Under the pieces are notes generated by a model. The model searched no databases. It had not been told where the DNA came from and saw only the letters and a list, made by a program, of their open reading frames with translations. From NCBI RefSeq assembly GCF_010681825.2, contig NZ_CP066776.1, forward strand, positions 2,046,001 to 2,110,000: a stretch of 64,000 bases of DNA. Direction: 5' to 3'. Made by a program: the position numbers and the translations under genes. This DNA is from Sulfuriroseicoccus oceanibius (GTDB lineage: Bacteria; Verrucomicrobiota; Verrucomicrobiia; Verrucomicrobiales; SLCJ01). Positions 1 through 8,435 of the stretch are shown here, piece after piece (the first letter of the stretch is position 1; every line of letters begins with the position of its first letter).

Positions 1-238
1 AGCCCTGCAGGCTCTCGTCACCGAGACTCAGAAGTCCGTCACCGGTGAAGTGCGCGTGAAGCTCTACAAGGGCAACGTGATCTGCGCTGGTCGTCGCTCG
101 CCTAACAGCCTCTACAGCGAAGATATCGCAACCATGGAGGAAGATCCAACACAGGCATACAACCAGGACGACGCTACCGGCTTCATCCACTTGAACGCTC
201 TCCGTCTCAAGCTCCAGGGCTTGTCGAAGAACGTCTAA
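1..238 (+). CDS. argG: Argininosuccinate synthase, C-terminal end (partial)
   Basis: Only the last 78 codons are in the window; the frame enters at base 2. ArgG joins citrulline and aspartate, using ATP, to form argininosuccinate in cytosolic arginine synthesis. The tail has the typical C-terminal features of the family: the [13 protein letters not shown] strand, the [11 protein letters not shown] segment, and the [20 protein letters not shown] ending. The ATP-binding part lies upstream of the window. A strong terminator follows, so this is the end of its transcript. Confidence 0.93.
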   Translation, partial: ALQALVTETQKSVTGEVRVKLYKGNVICAGRRSPNSLYSEDIATMEEDPTQAYNQDDATGFIHLNALRLKLQGLSKNV

Positions 239-273
239 GTCAGGCGCTCGCTAGACCTGACTAGTTTATCACC

Positions 274-312
274 CGCCCATCGGTCGCATGTCGACCGGTG
301 GGCGTTTTTTTT
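274..312 (+). terminator. Rho-independent terminator of argG
   Basis: A 10-bp stem (CGCCCATCGG pairing with CCGGTGGGCG, one G-T pair) at 274-304 is followed by eight T at 305-312. It lies 36 bases after the argG stop. Confidence 0.88.
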
Positions 313-522
313 GTAGAGAAATCCAACGTGCCACAGCTGATCGGACGGGTGGTAGTTTTCTGGTCTGAAGATAAGACCAGGTGAGGTGGCTGGATCAGTG
401 GAGAGAATCTCTGGTTTCCAACGTAGCTGGGCCGTTATAACTCGGGCGGGTGCGTGTGATTGCAGCTTTGGCAACGGTGCCATTGGCGCTGTCGCGCTAC
501 TTGCTGGATTGATTGATAAGTT

Positions 523-2208
523 ATGAAAGATCGTTCGTTTATTACCAAGTGCCTAACGGGCTGTGCGACCTTGGGTGTGGTTTCGTTGATGGCATTGAGT
601 GCGTCGCCGTTGCAGGCGGAGATTGAAGAAATCGATGTGCGGGAGGTGACCATTCCTGTGATGATCCGCAAAGACTTCAACCCAGTGCTCGGGATGAATG
701 TGAAGCTGGATCAGGCGGAGACGGAGATTTCCTTCGCGATGAAGGTGGGGGGAGTGAATCCCCAGTTCATCGAAGAGATTGCCGTTTACAAAGCGGTGAT
801 CGATGACAAGAGCGGCGCGGTGCGGGACAATGTGGATCCGAAGCCGGAAGCGCTTCTTGGGGCAATCGCTGGCAGTGACGTGCGCAAAGGACGCGCCATG
901 ATCAAGTGTGAGGAGGTTGATCTTCAGGAAGGAGACAACCATTTGTGGGTGAGCGTAAAGCTGAAGCCAGAGGCTCCGATCGAGCGATTTGTCGAGTTAG
1001 AGGTGACCGATGCAAAGACTCCAACAACGAAGCGCTTCCGCCTGGACGATGCGGCGAGCAAGCAGCGGATTGGTGTGGCAATTACCTATCCGAGTTTCCC
1101 TGTGAAGGTGCAGAAGACGGAATCTCGAAAAGTGCTCGAGGAGCGCGTCTCCAAGTTCTCGCGGATTCCAGGGATGGTGGTGACGAAAAAGGGGACGATC
1201 GTCGCGACCTTTGACAACCGCTACCACCACAATGGCGATCTCCCGGCGGACATCGATGTGGCGGTGAGTACGTCGCGCGATGGCGGTCAGACGTGGTCGG
1301 ACGTGATCACCTGCATTAATGCACGCGATCTACCTGGCATCGGTCATGGCGTGGGGGATCCTGCGATTCTGCTCGATGAATCCAACAACCGCATCTGGAT
1401 TGCGGGACTCGCGGCTCCGAAGACCGGTCACCCGATTTGGAAGAGCGAGCTGGGTTCGGCTGATCCGTCGAACTGTGGACAGTTCGTTCTTACCTACAGC
1501 GACGACGAAGGTGTGACGTGGTCGGATCCGATCAACATTACCGCAGATGTGAAGCGTCTCGATGACCCGGACACCAAGGAGTGGGGATGTTTGTTCCAAG
1601 GCCCTGGCAACGGGATCTGCATGCGTGACGGCACCTTGGTGTTTCCTGGCCAGATCTGGGGTGCCAAGCACATGGGCGTGCTGGTTTACTCGAAAGACAA
1701 CGGCAAGACCTGGACGAGCTCCAAAGCGATGGAGTTCGGTGGCTCGGAGTCCACGGTGGCTGAGTTGTCCAATGGCGATCTGATGCTCAACACGCGTGAA
1801 GGCGCTGGGGGACTGCGTCAGGTGGGCGTGACCGACGACCTTGGCGAAACGTGGGAGAAGCACGACAGCGTGAAGTCGAAGAAGGGGCAGCTGCGTCAGC
1901 CGGTGTGTCAGGCGATTATGGTGTCGTTGTTCAACGAAGCTGGAAAGTACAACCTGGGCACGAGTGCCCGTCACGTGATGTTCTTCTCCAACCCGAATGC
2001 GGGCAACCGGAGCAAGATGACGCTCAAGTACTCGCGCGATAATGGCGACTCTTGGTCGGACGGGCTGCTTTATGACCAGAGGGGCTGCATGGGGTATTCG
2101 GCGATCTACCCGATCGATAAAAACTACCTCGGCGTTTTCTACGAAGGGCAGCACGGGTACCTGTACTTTATCAAAGTACCGTACCGCGAGATCATCGAGG
2201 CCAGGTAG
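523..2208 (+). CDS. Exported exo-alpha-sialidase (GH33, BNR repeats)
   Basis: A secreted or periplasmic neuraminidase that should release terminal sialic acids from glycans. Residues 1-32 are a signal peptide ending near LQA. Residues about 35-175 form an N-terminal accessory domain of the BNR-associated kind, and the propeller follows. The RIP motif (R214) holds the first arginine of the substrate triad. Five Asp boxes are visible near residues 251-258, 326-333, 390-397, 437-444 and 504-511. R425 and R483 are good candidates for the other two arginines, E409 or E414 for the glutamate and Y525 for the nucleophile tyrosine; these four are placed by family pattern, not alignment. No sialic-acid catabolism genes are nearby, so release may serve scavenging of the underlying sugars. 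The ATG at 523 has no clear Shine-Dalgarno. Confidence 0.88.
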   Translation: MKDRSFITKCLTGCATLGVVSLMALSASPLQAEIEEIDVREVTIPVMIRKDFNPVLGMNVKLDQAETEISFAMKVGGVNPQFIEEIAVYKAVIDDKSGAVRDNVDPKPEALLGAIAGSDVRKGRAMIKCEEVDLQEGDNHLWVSVKLKPEAPIERFVELEVTDAKTPTTKRFRLDDAASKQRIGVAITYPSFPVKVQKTESRKVLEERVSKFSRIPGMVVTKKGTIVATFDNRYHHNGDLPADIDVAVSTSRDGGQTWSDVITCINARDLPGIGHGVGDPAILLDESNNRIWIAGLAAPKTGHPIWKSELGSADPSNCGQFVLTYSDDEGVTWSDPINITADVKRLDDPDTKEWGCLFQGPGNGICMRDGTLVFPGQIWGAKHMGVLVYSKDNGKTWTSSKAMEFGGSESTVAELSNGDLMLNTREGAGGLRQVGVTDDLGETWEKHDSVKSKKGQLRQPVCQAIMVSLFNEAGKYNLGTSARHVMFFSNPNAGNRSKMTLKYSRDNGDSWSDGLLYDQRGCMGYSAIYPIDKNYLGVFYEGQHGYLYFIKVPYREIIEAR

Positions 2209-2703
2209 GCCGTTGGTTGATGCTCGTATGATTTCAAGGGAGCCATTGCGTGATGCGGTGGCTCCCTTTTTGTGGAGCTCGTGAAATGTCTCGTCGGGAC
2301 AGGGGGGAGGGCACTGATTTAGAGTGCATCGTCGTGTCGGGATCGGCCGGCGGGTGGGTGATGCGCTTCGGCGGTGTCTCAGGCTTGGCCTCGACTGCGT
2401 GGGCGCGGGATATCCCAGGGTGTGGTCGCCGGAGGCTCCCGTCGCCCTGGGCTGGTTTGCGTCTCCCTTGCAGGGAGAAGTTGACGACGATGAGGCTTAA
2501 GTTAGTGCCCTTTAGGGCCGGGGCGAGTGGCACTAATACCATATGACCGTTCAAAAGGTATGAGAGGTGCGTTCCGCACCATGGAGTGTTGCAGAGTGCG
2601 CCAAATCTATTGGAGCGCTCACTGCCTCCCGCAGCGATGGGGCTGGAGTATGTTCCGTATCGAGTGCGGCGGCTCGCTCGCTGGAGGTGGAGCGTGCGTC
2701 GGG
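2209..2703. repeat. Intergenic region with dispersed repeat copy (2343-2480)
   Basis: No gene is supported between the convergent sialidase and sigma-54 activator genes. About 2343-2480 is copy 1 of a repeat found twice more at 13951-14096 and 14168-14311. All copies share a GGCCGGCGGG entry block, a pair of arms around CCCAGGGTG and CCCTGGGCTGGTTTGC with GTCGCCGGAGGCTC between them, and a small terminal hairpin (here CTCCC-TTGCA-GGGAG at 2463-2477). The arms can fold together as a long hairpin. Open reading frames across it have no recognisable product. Confidence 0.7.
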
Positions 2704-4083
2704 CTATTCGCCCAGATGTTTGGCTGCGGATTCCGCGTCCGGCGTGAGGTCGGCTACGGCCGGGGTGATGAGCTTGCGCAGGGTTTCGATCAGCGGGGTA
2801 TCCGGGTTGCTGCTGAGTTGCTCCTCAATGAGCTGGCGCAATGGGGTGTCGAGCGAGGCGGCGGGAGCTGCGGCTGGTGTGGCGTCGCCGTCTTTGATCG
2901 GCAAGTCACGGGGCATGATGATATTGCCCGTGGCGAGCACGGCGGCGCGCTGCACGACGTTTTCGAGTTCGCGCACGTTGCCTGGCCAGTTGTAGTTCTG
3001 CAGCATGTGCATGGCGCCGAGCGAGAAGCGCAATGTGGGACCTTTGCGGGTGGCTGAGATCCGATGGAGGAAGTGCTCGGCCAAGGGCTTGATGTCGTCA
3101 GTCCGCTCACGCAGTGGCGGGATGTGGATGCGCACCACGTTGAGTCGGTAGTAGAGGTCCTCGCGGAATGTACCGGCGGCGATTGCGCCTTCTGGATCCC
3201 TGTTGGTGGCGGCCACCACGCGGACATTCGCCTTCAGGGTCTGATTGCCGCCAACGCGGGAGAACTCGGCTTCCTGGAGGACACGCAGTAGTTTGCTTTG
3301 GACGAGGATGGGCATTTCGCCGATCTCGTCGAGGAAGAGCGTGCCGCCATTGCCTTGTTCGAAGCGGCCGATGCGTTGCTGCATTGCGCCGGTAAAGGCA
3401 CCTTTCTCGTGGCCGAAGAGCTCGCTCTCCAGGAGGGTCTCCGGGATGGCCGCGCAGTTGATGGCAACGAATGGCTTGGCCGCGCGGGTGGAAAACTGAT
3501 GTACCGCTTTGGCGACGACTTCCTTGCCGCAGCCGGATTCCCCGGTGATGAGGACGGGGGCGTCGGATCGCGACACGCGACCGATCATCTTGAGCACGTT
3601 TTGGATCGCCGGAGACTCGCCGATGATCACATTGCCGAGTGCTTCCTGGGGGTCGACGGCTTTTTGCCTCTTTGCTGCCGGCTCCGCTGCCATTTCCTCA
3701 ATGGTTTGCAGGGCCGATTCGACCGTGGGCCGTAGTTCGTATGGGAGGGCGGACTTGCGCAGGAAGTCGTAGCCACCAAGTCGCATCGTCTCGATCACCG
3801 CGGAGTTCGGCGGGATTCCTGTGGTGAGGATGACGAGTGTCTTCGGCGTTTGCAGGCGCAGCTTTTTGAGCAACTCCACTCCGTTGAACGGCTGGAGCGC
3901 ATATTCGGCAATCACCAGCGACGGTGGGTCCTTCTTGCACGAGGCAAGCGCCTCTTCAGTGCGCTGGAACGTGTCGATCCGAAGGTCCGGAGCCTGCAGG
4001 TGTTTGCCCGCCCAGAGGAGAAACTCTTCCTCGGGGTCGATCAGGACGATGCGGTGTTGTGCTGTGTTGGTAGCTGTTGGCAT
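2704..4083 (-). CDS. Sigma-54 activator, NtrC-like, with altered receiver
   Basis: 459 residues from the ATG at 4083; a longer reading would overlap proC. Residues 11-125 are a receiver domain, but the phospho-acceptor position is Glu60 (VIAEYALQPFNG) instead of Asp, and the acidic pair reads D16-P17. The switch Thr (about 87) and the conserved Lys (110) are kept. Residues 150-390 are the AAA+ sigma-54 domain: Walker A GESGCGKE 181-188, GAFTGA 228-233 (the sigma-54 contact loop) and Walker B LFLDE 249-253. The C-terminus stops at AAKHLGE, inside what looks like a Fis-type helix-turn-helix; a good continuation is in another frame just past the stop. It should drive sigma-54 promoters, perhaps without phosphorylation. 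No sensor kinase is adjacent. Confidence 0.88.
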   Translation of the reverse strand: MPTATNTAQHRIVLIDPEEEFLLWAGKHLQAPDLRIDTFQRTEEALASCKKDPPSLVIAEYALQPFNGVELLKKLRLQTPKTLVILTTGIPPNSAVIETMRLGGYDFLRKSALPYELRPTVESALQTIEEMAAEPAAKRQKAVDPQEALGNVIIGESPAIQNVLKMIGRVSRSDAPVLITGESGCGKEVVAKAVHQFSTRAAKPFVAINCAAIPETLLESELFGHEKGAFTGAMQQRIGRFEQGNGGTLFLDEIGEMPILVQSKLLRVLQEAEFSRVGGNQTLKANVRVVAATNRDPEGAIAAGTFREDLYYRLNVVRIHIPPLRERTDDIKPLAEHFLHRISATRKGPTLRFSLGAMHMLQNYNWPGNVRELENVVQRAAVLATGNIIMPRDLPIKDGDATPAAAPAASLDTPLRQLIEEQLSSNPDTPLIETLRKLITPAVADLTPDAESAAKHLGE

Positions 4084-4138
4084 CGGGGGATTGGGCTGGT
4101 GCGGCTCAGGAGCGCGTCGCTGGTGATTTAGTGCGAAC

Positions 4139-4951
4139 TTAATTCGATGGTCGAGACATTTCGCGCGAGCGATTGGCGGCAGCGGCTGCGGCGTCAATCA
4201 CTGCGGCGCGCAGGCCGGATTGCTCGAGGCTGTGGATGGCGGCAATTGTCGTGCCACCCGGGCTTGCGACAGCGTCGCGCAGCACCGCTGGGTGGTCGCC
4301 GGATTCCTGGACCATACGTGCGGCGCCGAGAACGGTTTGGGCGGCGAGCTTGAGAGAGTCAGCACGCGAGAGCCCTTGTACCACACCGCCGTCTGCGAGT
4401 GCCTCGATGAAGGTGTAGACGTAGGCGGGGGCGCTTCCGCTCACGCCAATGACGGCGTGAATCTTGTCTTCTGGGACGGTGACGCAGATGCCGACCGACG
4501 AGAAGAGCTTCTCGACAAAAGCGAGGTCGTCCTCGGTTGCGTTCGGGCCTGCTGTGATGCTTGAGGCTCCCGCTCCGATCAACGATGGCGTGTTAGGCAT
4601 TACGCGGACGATGCGGTGGTTCGCTCCGGCTGACGCGGAAAGTGTGTCACACGTGACGCCGGCAGCGACAGAGATGACGAGTTTTGATTCGGTGACGCCG
4701 TCGAGAGCGGCGCTGAGCGCCTCGTGCATTTGGTATGGCTTGACCGCAGCGAGCAAGGCGGACGAGGAGTTGACCAGCTCGGCCAGTGAGGCCACCGCAG
4801 TGCAGCCGGTGGTGGCGGCGTAGTCTTGCGCTTTCTCTTCGGTACGGGTGAATACAGCGAGTTGTGGCGGGGTGAGCGCTCCATTGGCGAGGAATCCGTC
4901 AGTGAGTGCCCGACCCATGTTGCCGAGTCCAATGAGACCTAGATCATGCAT
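4139..4951 (-). CDS. proC: Pyrroline-5-carboxylate reductase
   Basis: Last step of proline synthesis: NAD(P)H-dependent reduction of pyrroline-5-carboxylate in the cytosol. 270 residues from the ATG at 4951, a normal family length; a 10-codon longer reading is possible but the Rossmann strand begins right at MHDLGLIGLGNMG. The GLGNMG dinucleotide motif, the VAAGVTCDTL segment, the VMPNTPSLIGAGAS motif and the ASPGGTTIAAIHSLE signature near the C-terminus are all present. It lies 55 bases upstream of the sigma-54 activator on the same strand and may be cotranscribed with it. Confidence 0.93.
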   Translation of the reverse strand: MHDLGLIGLGNMGRALTDGFLANGALTPPQLAVFTRTEEKAQDYAATTGCTAVASLAELVNSSSALLAAVKPYQMHEALSAALDGVTESKLVISVAAGVTCDTLSASAGANHRIVRVMPNTPSLIGAGASSITAGPNATEDDLAFVEKLFSSVGICVTVPEDKIHAVIGVSGSAPAYVYTFIEALADGGVVQGLSRADSLKLAAQTVLGAARMVQESGDHPAVLRDAVASPGGTTIAAIHSLEQSGLRAAVIDAAAAAANRSREMSRPSN

Positions 4952-5446
4952 AGAGTCAGTACCATAGCGAGACTGCTGCATTCGACAATGGGGAATCCGG
5001 GTTCGTTGGGGGATGCGTCCGGACGAGCAGATGTGTGCCTTGCTTATGCGCAGTAAGATGCGTTTGATCGGCTGCCGTGCGATTTTTTTTGCAGGGAGCC
5101 CTGTAGCGCACGTTCCCGAGCCGATGCGCTCCCTGTGTGAGCCCGTGGTGTGGGATTGGTACGTGAGTGTGTCAGTGAAGACGGACGGGCGGGGTCCGCC
5201 GGGATCCGCAGATTTTGAACCCGAATAGAGTTGAAGGTCAACGGGTCGTGCGGTGCGCCTCTTGATGAAAACTGCGAGTTTTTCCTGCCATTGTCAGGGC
5301 TCGCTGACGGCGGGCATTGGGGAACAATGTTTGGACTGAATAGGTCAAAGTCAGGTACAGCCTTCCATCATTGCCGAGGAAGAATCGTTGGGACAAGCAA
5401 AAAACTCATCGCCAATTCTCTAGTTTGTGCTAATGTCCAAACACTT
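4952..5446. other. Intergenic region between divergent genes
   Basis: About 495 bases separating proC (leftward) from the gene at 5447 (rightward). The short open frames here have no family resemblance and no start signals. It must hold both promoters, but I could not place -35/-10 boxes with confidence and saw no repeat or riboswitch-like fold. Confidence 0.5.
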
Positions 5447-5755
5447 ATGGCAACCGCAAGAAAGAAGAGATTCTCCCGTCGTGTTCCTGATCATGTTACG
5501 GACGAACTCGTAGTAGTGCTCTCTGAGGAAACCGAATTCCTTCACTTTAACGACCTTTTCCAGAAGGTCTACGACAACTTGAAGAAGAAAAACGCAGTGA
5601 GCGGCGGCGAAGAAATGCTTCGTTTGCGTGCGTATGAGAAGCTCCAGAACCTCGTCTCCCGCGGGATGGTCGAGAAAGAAGGTCGCCAGTATCTTGGTCT
5701 CGATGGCATTGAGCGTGCCTCCTCCAAGTGGCAGGCCGAAGGAGAGAAGGCGTAA
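5447..5755 (+). CDS. Small conserved protein, winged-helix-like
   Basis: 102 residues from the ATG at 5447. The open frame reaches back to 5231, but the upstream part is low quality and the conserved-looking part starts MATARKKRFSRR. It has a basic N-terminus, then helices with the pattern FNDLFQKVYDNLKKKN, RLRAYEKLQNLVSRGMVEKEG and a short hairpin YLGLDG, which resembles a compact winged-helix layout. I do not recognise a named family; DNA binding is inferred only from this shape. It is followed at once by a strong terminator, so it is a single-gene unit. Confidence 0.72.
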   Translation: MATARKKRFSRRVPDHVTDELVVVLSEETEFLHFNDLFQKVYDNLKKKNAVSGGEEMLRLRAYEKLQNLVSRGMVEKEGRQYLGLDGIERASSKWQAEGEKA

Positions 5756-5791
5756 GCCTCAGAGATTCCATTACCTCTAAGTAAAGTTTAT

Positions 5792-5826
5792 CCCCGTCGG
5801 ATCCTGAACCGGCGGGGATTTTTTGT
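5792..5826 (+). terminator. Terminator of the small winged-helix-like gene
   Basis: Stem CCCCGTCGG with CCGGCGGGG (5792-5817, one G-T pair), loop ATCCTGAA, followed by a T-rich run to 5826. Confidence 0.85.
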
Positions 5827-5880
5827 GTCTAGACTACCGCTCCGGCGAAGCGGTGGCGCCTGAAGGGGAGGCGGGTGATA

Positions 5881-5915
5881 AAAAGAACGCCCCGCGGTCA
5901 GGGACCGGCGGGGCG
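5881..5915 (-). terminator. Terminator of the leftward 5966-8366 gene pair
   Basis: On the minus strand, stem CGCCCCGC with GCGGGGCG (5888-5915) is followed by a T-rich tract (the A-rich run at 5881-5887 on the plus strand). It lies 51 bases past the stop at 5966. Confidence 0.82.
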
Positions 5916-5965
5916 ATTGGAAATGAGCTGTGACTCATGGGACCGAATGAACGGTCAGCTTGGTA

Positions 5966-7927
5966 TTAGAACGGATCGACAGGTGCAGACGAATTGTTGT
6001 CCGCTGGGACGTAGGTGTCGGTGTTTGAGCCTTGCTGCATGACTTGATCGATCATGCGCTCCACGCCGTCACGGGCGATCTTGCTGTCGGGATAGGCCTG
6101 GCGGGCTTTCATATAATGAGCAAGAGCAGAGCCACGGCGCCCGCGTTGTTCATGGAACTTGGCCTGGCGCAAGGTGTCTGCGAAGACCGCGACGCGCTGT
6201 GTCAGTTCTTCCGAGCGCAAGGCGAGCTTGCTGTCGGTTGGGAAGCGCTTGCGCAGGATCTGGATCTCCTCCCAGGCGGCGAACTCGGCGAATGGCGACG
6301 AGCTGGACTCGGCGCGCTTTGAAAGTTCGATTGCCTGACGGATCTCGCTGGCGTTGGTGGCGACTTCGTTGATCTCCTTGAGCTTGGCTTCGTCGTTGCG
6401 GAACGCGGCGAGGTATTGGCCGATGTCCTGCACGATCATGTCGTAGTTGCCTTCCGCTTTGAGGCGCTCGTAGTCGTTGCGCAACTTTGCTTCGCCGAGT
6501 TGGTCGCTGGTCTGGTCGATGAACTCGTCGAGGTTCGGATTGCTCGGCCAGATCTCGACCGCGGTTTTGACCTGCTGCTCCGCATCCTCGGTTTTGTTCT
6601 GGAAGAACAAGTTCTGAGCTTTCTTGAGAGCCATGTTGGAAGCCAGCATCTGCGACTTGATCCAGGATTCCTCCTTCGCGCCGTCAAAGTCTGGAGCGGC
6701 CTCGTAGAGCTCTTTCAAAAGCTCCTCGGCGCTGCCGTAGTCTTTTGCGCTCATGGCGTTGAGGAGGCGGTAGCGCTTTTGGGCGAACTTGTGCAGCTTG
6801 CGCTTTTTGCCCAAGTCATAAAGGCGCACGGGCTCGAGGTACTCGCCAATGATGAACGCTTCCTGCAAACGCTTGTAGGCGCTCCACAGTTCGTTTTGCG
6901 AAACGAGGTAGTCCACCGCACGCATCTTCGACTTCACTTCGCCGATCGACTCATTGGCCATGCCGTCGAGCGTGCTGACGGTCGGGCTCCCGCCGAGCGT
7001 GTCGGAGAACAACTTGCCCACATCCGAGTTCTTCTTGAGCTTCAGCGTGGCTTCGCCGTCGTTGAAGATGTGGTTGTAGAAGCGGCCGGCGATCACGCAG
7101 TGCTCGAAGCGACGCTGCAGGAACAGCTGCGCCATGAACACGTGGTACTCCGTCTTGGCTTTGATCTCGGCGGTCTTCTGCTGAGCTTGGAGGAGCTTCT
7201 TGCGCGCCACGTTTTCGCTGCGCTCAAGGATGATGTCCTGGTAGAGCAGTGACTGTGTGCCAACGCCGGCCGGAGGGCCGCCTCCGCCTTGCTTGTCATT
7301 GCCGCTGCCGTTTTGCTGGCCGGTGAGCGGGAGCTCGGTGGCCTTCATGTCGCCGCGCCATTGCAGGTCTTTTTGGGCCTTGTCGATCTGGGCCAGTTCG
7401 CGTTGCATGCTGGAGATGTCGCGGTTGACCAGCCAGATCTGGAAGACGTGGTTGTAGAGAGTCGAGCTGATCCCATTGTCGATCGTCTTGTACTCCGATG
7501 CCTTTTTGAGCAGTGCCAGGGCTTTCGGGTAGTTGGCCTTGCGCTCGCTGATGCCGCCGTGGGTGAGCAGGGCTGGAATGGCGCCCAGCGTTTCGTAGTA
7601 CTCTTTGGCCAGATCGATCTCGACCGGTGGCGTGTTGAGATAGCTTTCGATGCGGGCGGCGAACACGCGCTGGTCGTTTACGTTCCACGTGTTGCCGTTG
7701 AACATGACGTTCTCCGTAGAGGCGTCGAACACAGGAATTTCGTTGCCGAATGGCGTTGCCGGACCGCTCTGGGGCTGTTGTTGGTTGACGATGGTCGTGT
7801 TGCCATTGCCTCCCTGTGGTTGCGAGGCAGGTGCCGTCGGGGCGGGGAAGACCTGGGCGTGAAGAGAGCCGGCAGCCAGAAGGGCGGCGGTGCCCAGAGT
7901 CGCGGAAGTTTTGAGTGGGTTCATCAT
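5966..7927 (-). CDS. Exported helical-repeat protein, unknown function
   Basis: About 653 residues from ATG 7927 (a second ATG follows directly). This start gives a clean signal peptide (NPLKTSATLGTAALLAAGSLHAQ) and leaves 19 bases after the gene upstream; earlier starts would run into that gene. After a Pro/Gln/Gly-rich linker, the protein is almost wholly helical, with repeated A/L/Y-patterned pairs that look like TPR-type solenoids (for example YPKALALLKKA, AQNLFFQNKTEDAEQQVKTAVEIWPSNP, GSALAHYMKARQAYPDSKIARDGVERM). A GGGGPP glycine/proline spacer lies in the middle. This design fits a periplasmic scaffold; the function is unknown. It forms an operon with the anchored protein at 7947. Confidence 0.8.
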   Translation of the reverse strand: MMNPLKTSATLGTAALLAAGSLHAQVFPAPTAPASQPQGGNGNTTIVNQQQPQSGPATPFGNEIPVFDASTENVMFNGNTWNVNDQRVFAARIESYLNTPPVEIDLAKEYYETLGAIPALLTHGGISERKANYPKALALLKKASEYKTIDNGISSTLYNHVFQIWLVNRDISSMQRELAQIDKAQKDLQWRGDMKATELPLTGQQNGSGNDKQGGGGPPAGVGTQSLLYQDIILERSENVARKKLLQAQQKTAEIKAKTEYHVFMAQLFLQRRFEHCVIAGRFYNHIFNDGEATLKLKKNSDVGKLFSDTLGGSPTVSTLDGMANESIGEVKSKMRAVDYLVSQNELWSAYKRLQEAFIIGEYLEPVRLYDLGKKRKLHKFAQKRYRLLNAMSAKDYGSAEELLKELYEAAPDFDGAKEESWIKSQMLASNMALKKAQNLFFQNKTEDAEQQVKTAVEIWPSNPNLDEFIDQTSDQLGEAKLRNDYERLKAEGNYDMIVQDIGQYLAAFRNDEAKLKEINEVATNASEIRQAIELSKRAESSSSPFAEFAAWEEIQILRKRFPTDSKLALRSEELTQRVAVFADTLRQAKFHEQRGRRGSALAHYMKARQAYPDSKIARDGVERMIDQVMQQGSNTDTYVPADNNSSAPVDPF

Positions 7928-7946
7928 GAGGACCTGGGGATGGGAA

Positions 7947-8366
7947 TTAAAGTTCGAGGATCTTGGTCGCCTGAGGGATGCCTTCAGCATTGACCTCGAC
8001 GATCATGTTGAGAACGAAGCCCGGTTCGATGTTGGTGGCACCGATGTCGCCAGGGATGATCACAGGCATTGGGCGCTCTTCTGATGGGGTTTGTACCATC
8101 AGTGTAATCAACTGGGAATCTCCGGTGATGCGGTCGCGGTGCTTCACGGTGCCTTGCAGCGAGTAGACGTTGCCGCGCAGGTTTTCCGAGTTGTTGTAAT
8201 AATCGAGCACCGGCAGTGGTGTCTGGCGGTCCGGGGTGTCGCCACTCAACGAGCGGGATGCAATCATCGCAATTCCGCCGACGAGAATCAATCCGGTTGC
8301 GCCGATGATGAGGCCCTTGGCGGGCGAGGAGTTGGTTTGTCTTTTGCGACGTCGTTGTTGTGCCAT
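7947..8366 (-). CDS. Single-pass membrane protein, unknown function
   Basis: 139 residues. A very basic N-terminus (AQQRRRKRQ) precedes one membrane segment at about residues 18-38 (GLIIGATGLILVGGIAMIA). The periplasmic part of about 100 residues has a beta-rich pattern (RGNVYSLQGTVKHRD, SQLITLMVQTP, MPVIIPGDI, NMIVEVNAEGIPQATKIL) that could be an OB-like small barrel. No named family was recognised. It is the first gene of a pair with the exported solenoid protein (19-base gap), so the two probably act together at the cell envelope. Confidence 0.75.
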   Translation of the reverse strand: MAQQRRRKRQTNSSPAKGLIIGATGLILVGGIAMIASRSLSGDTPDRQTPLPVLDYYNNSENLRGNVYSLQGTVKHRDRITGDSQLITLMVQTPSEERPMPVIIPGDIGATNIEPGFVLNMIVEVNAEGIPQATKILEL

Positions 8367-8435
8367 GAGAGAGGGGGAATATAGAGATTGAAGGGATCGG
8401 AGCGATCGATGGATCGGGGGAAGTCGTGCGAAGGG

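Noticed and set aside
2250-3057. Plus-strand frames over the end of the sigma-54 activator
   Set aside because: Antisense to a gene with certain AAA+ motifs, and they run through a non-coding repeat.
4084-4197. Upstream extension of the sigma-54 activator
   Set aside because: It would overlap proC and adds a Pro/Arg-rich stretch unlike a receiver domain start.
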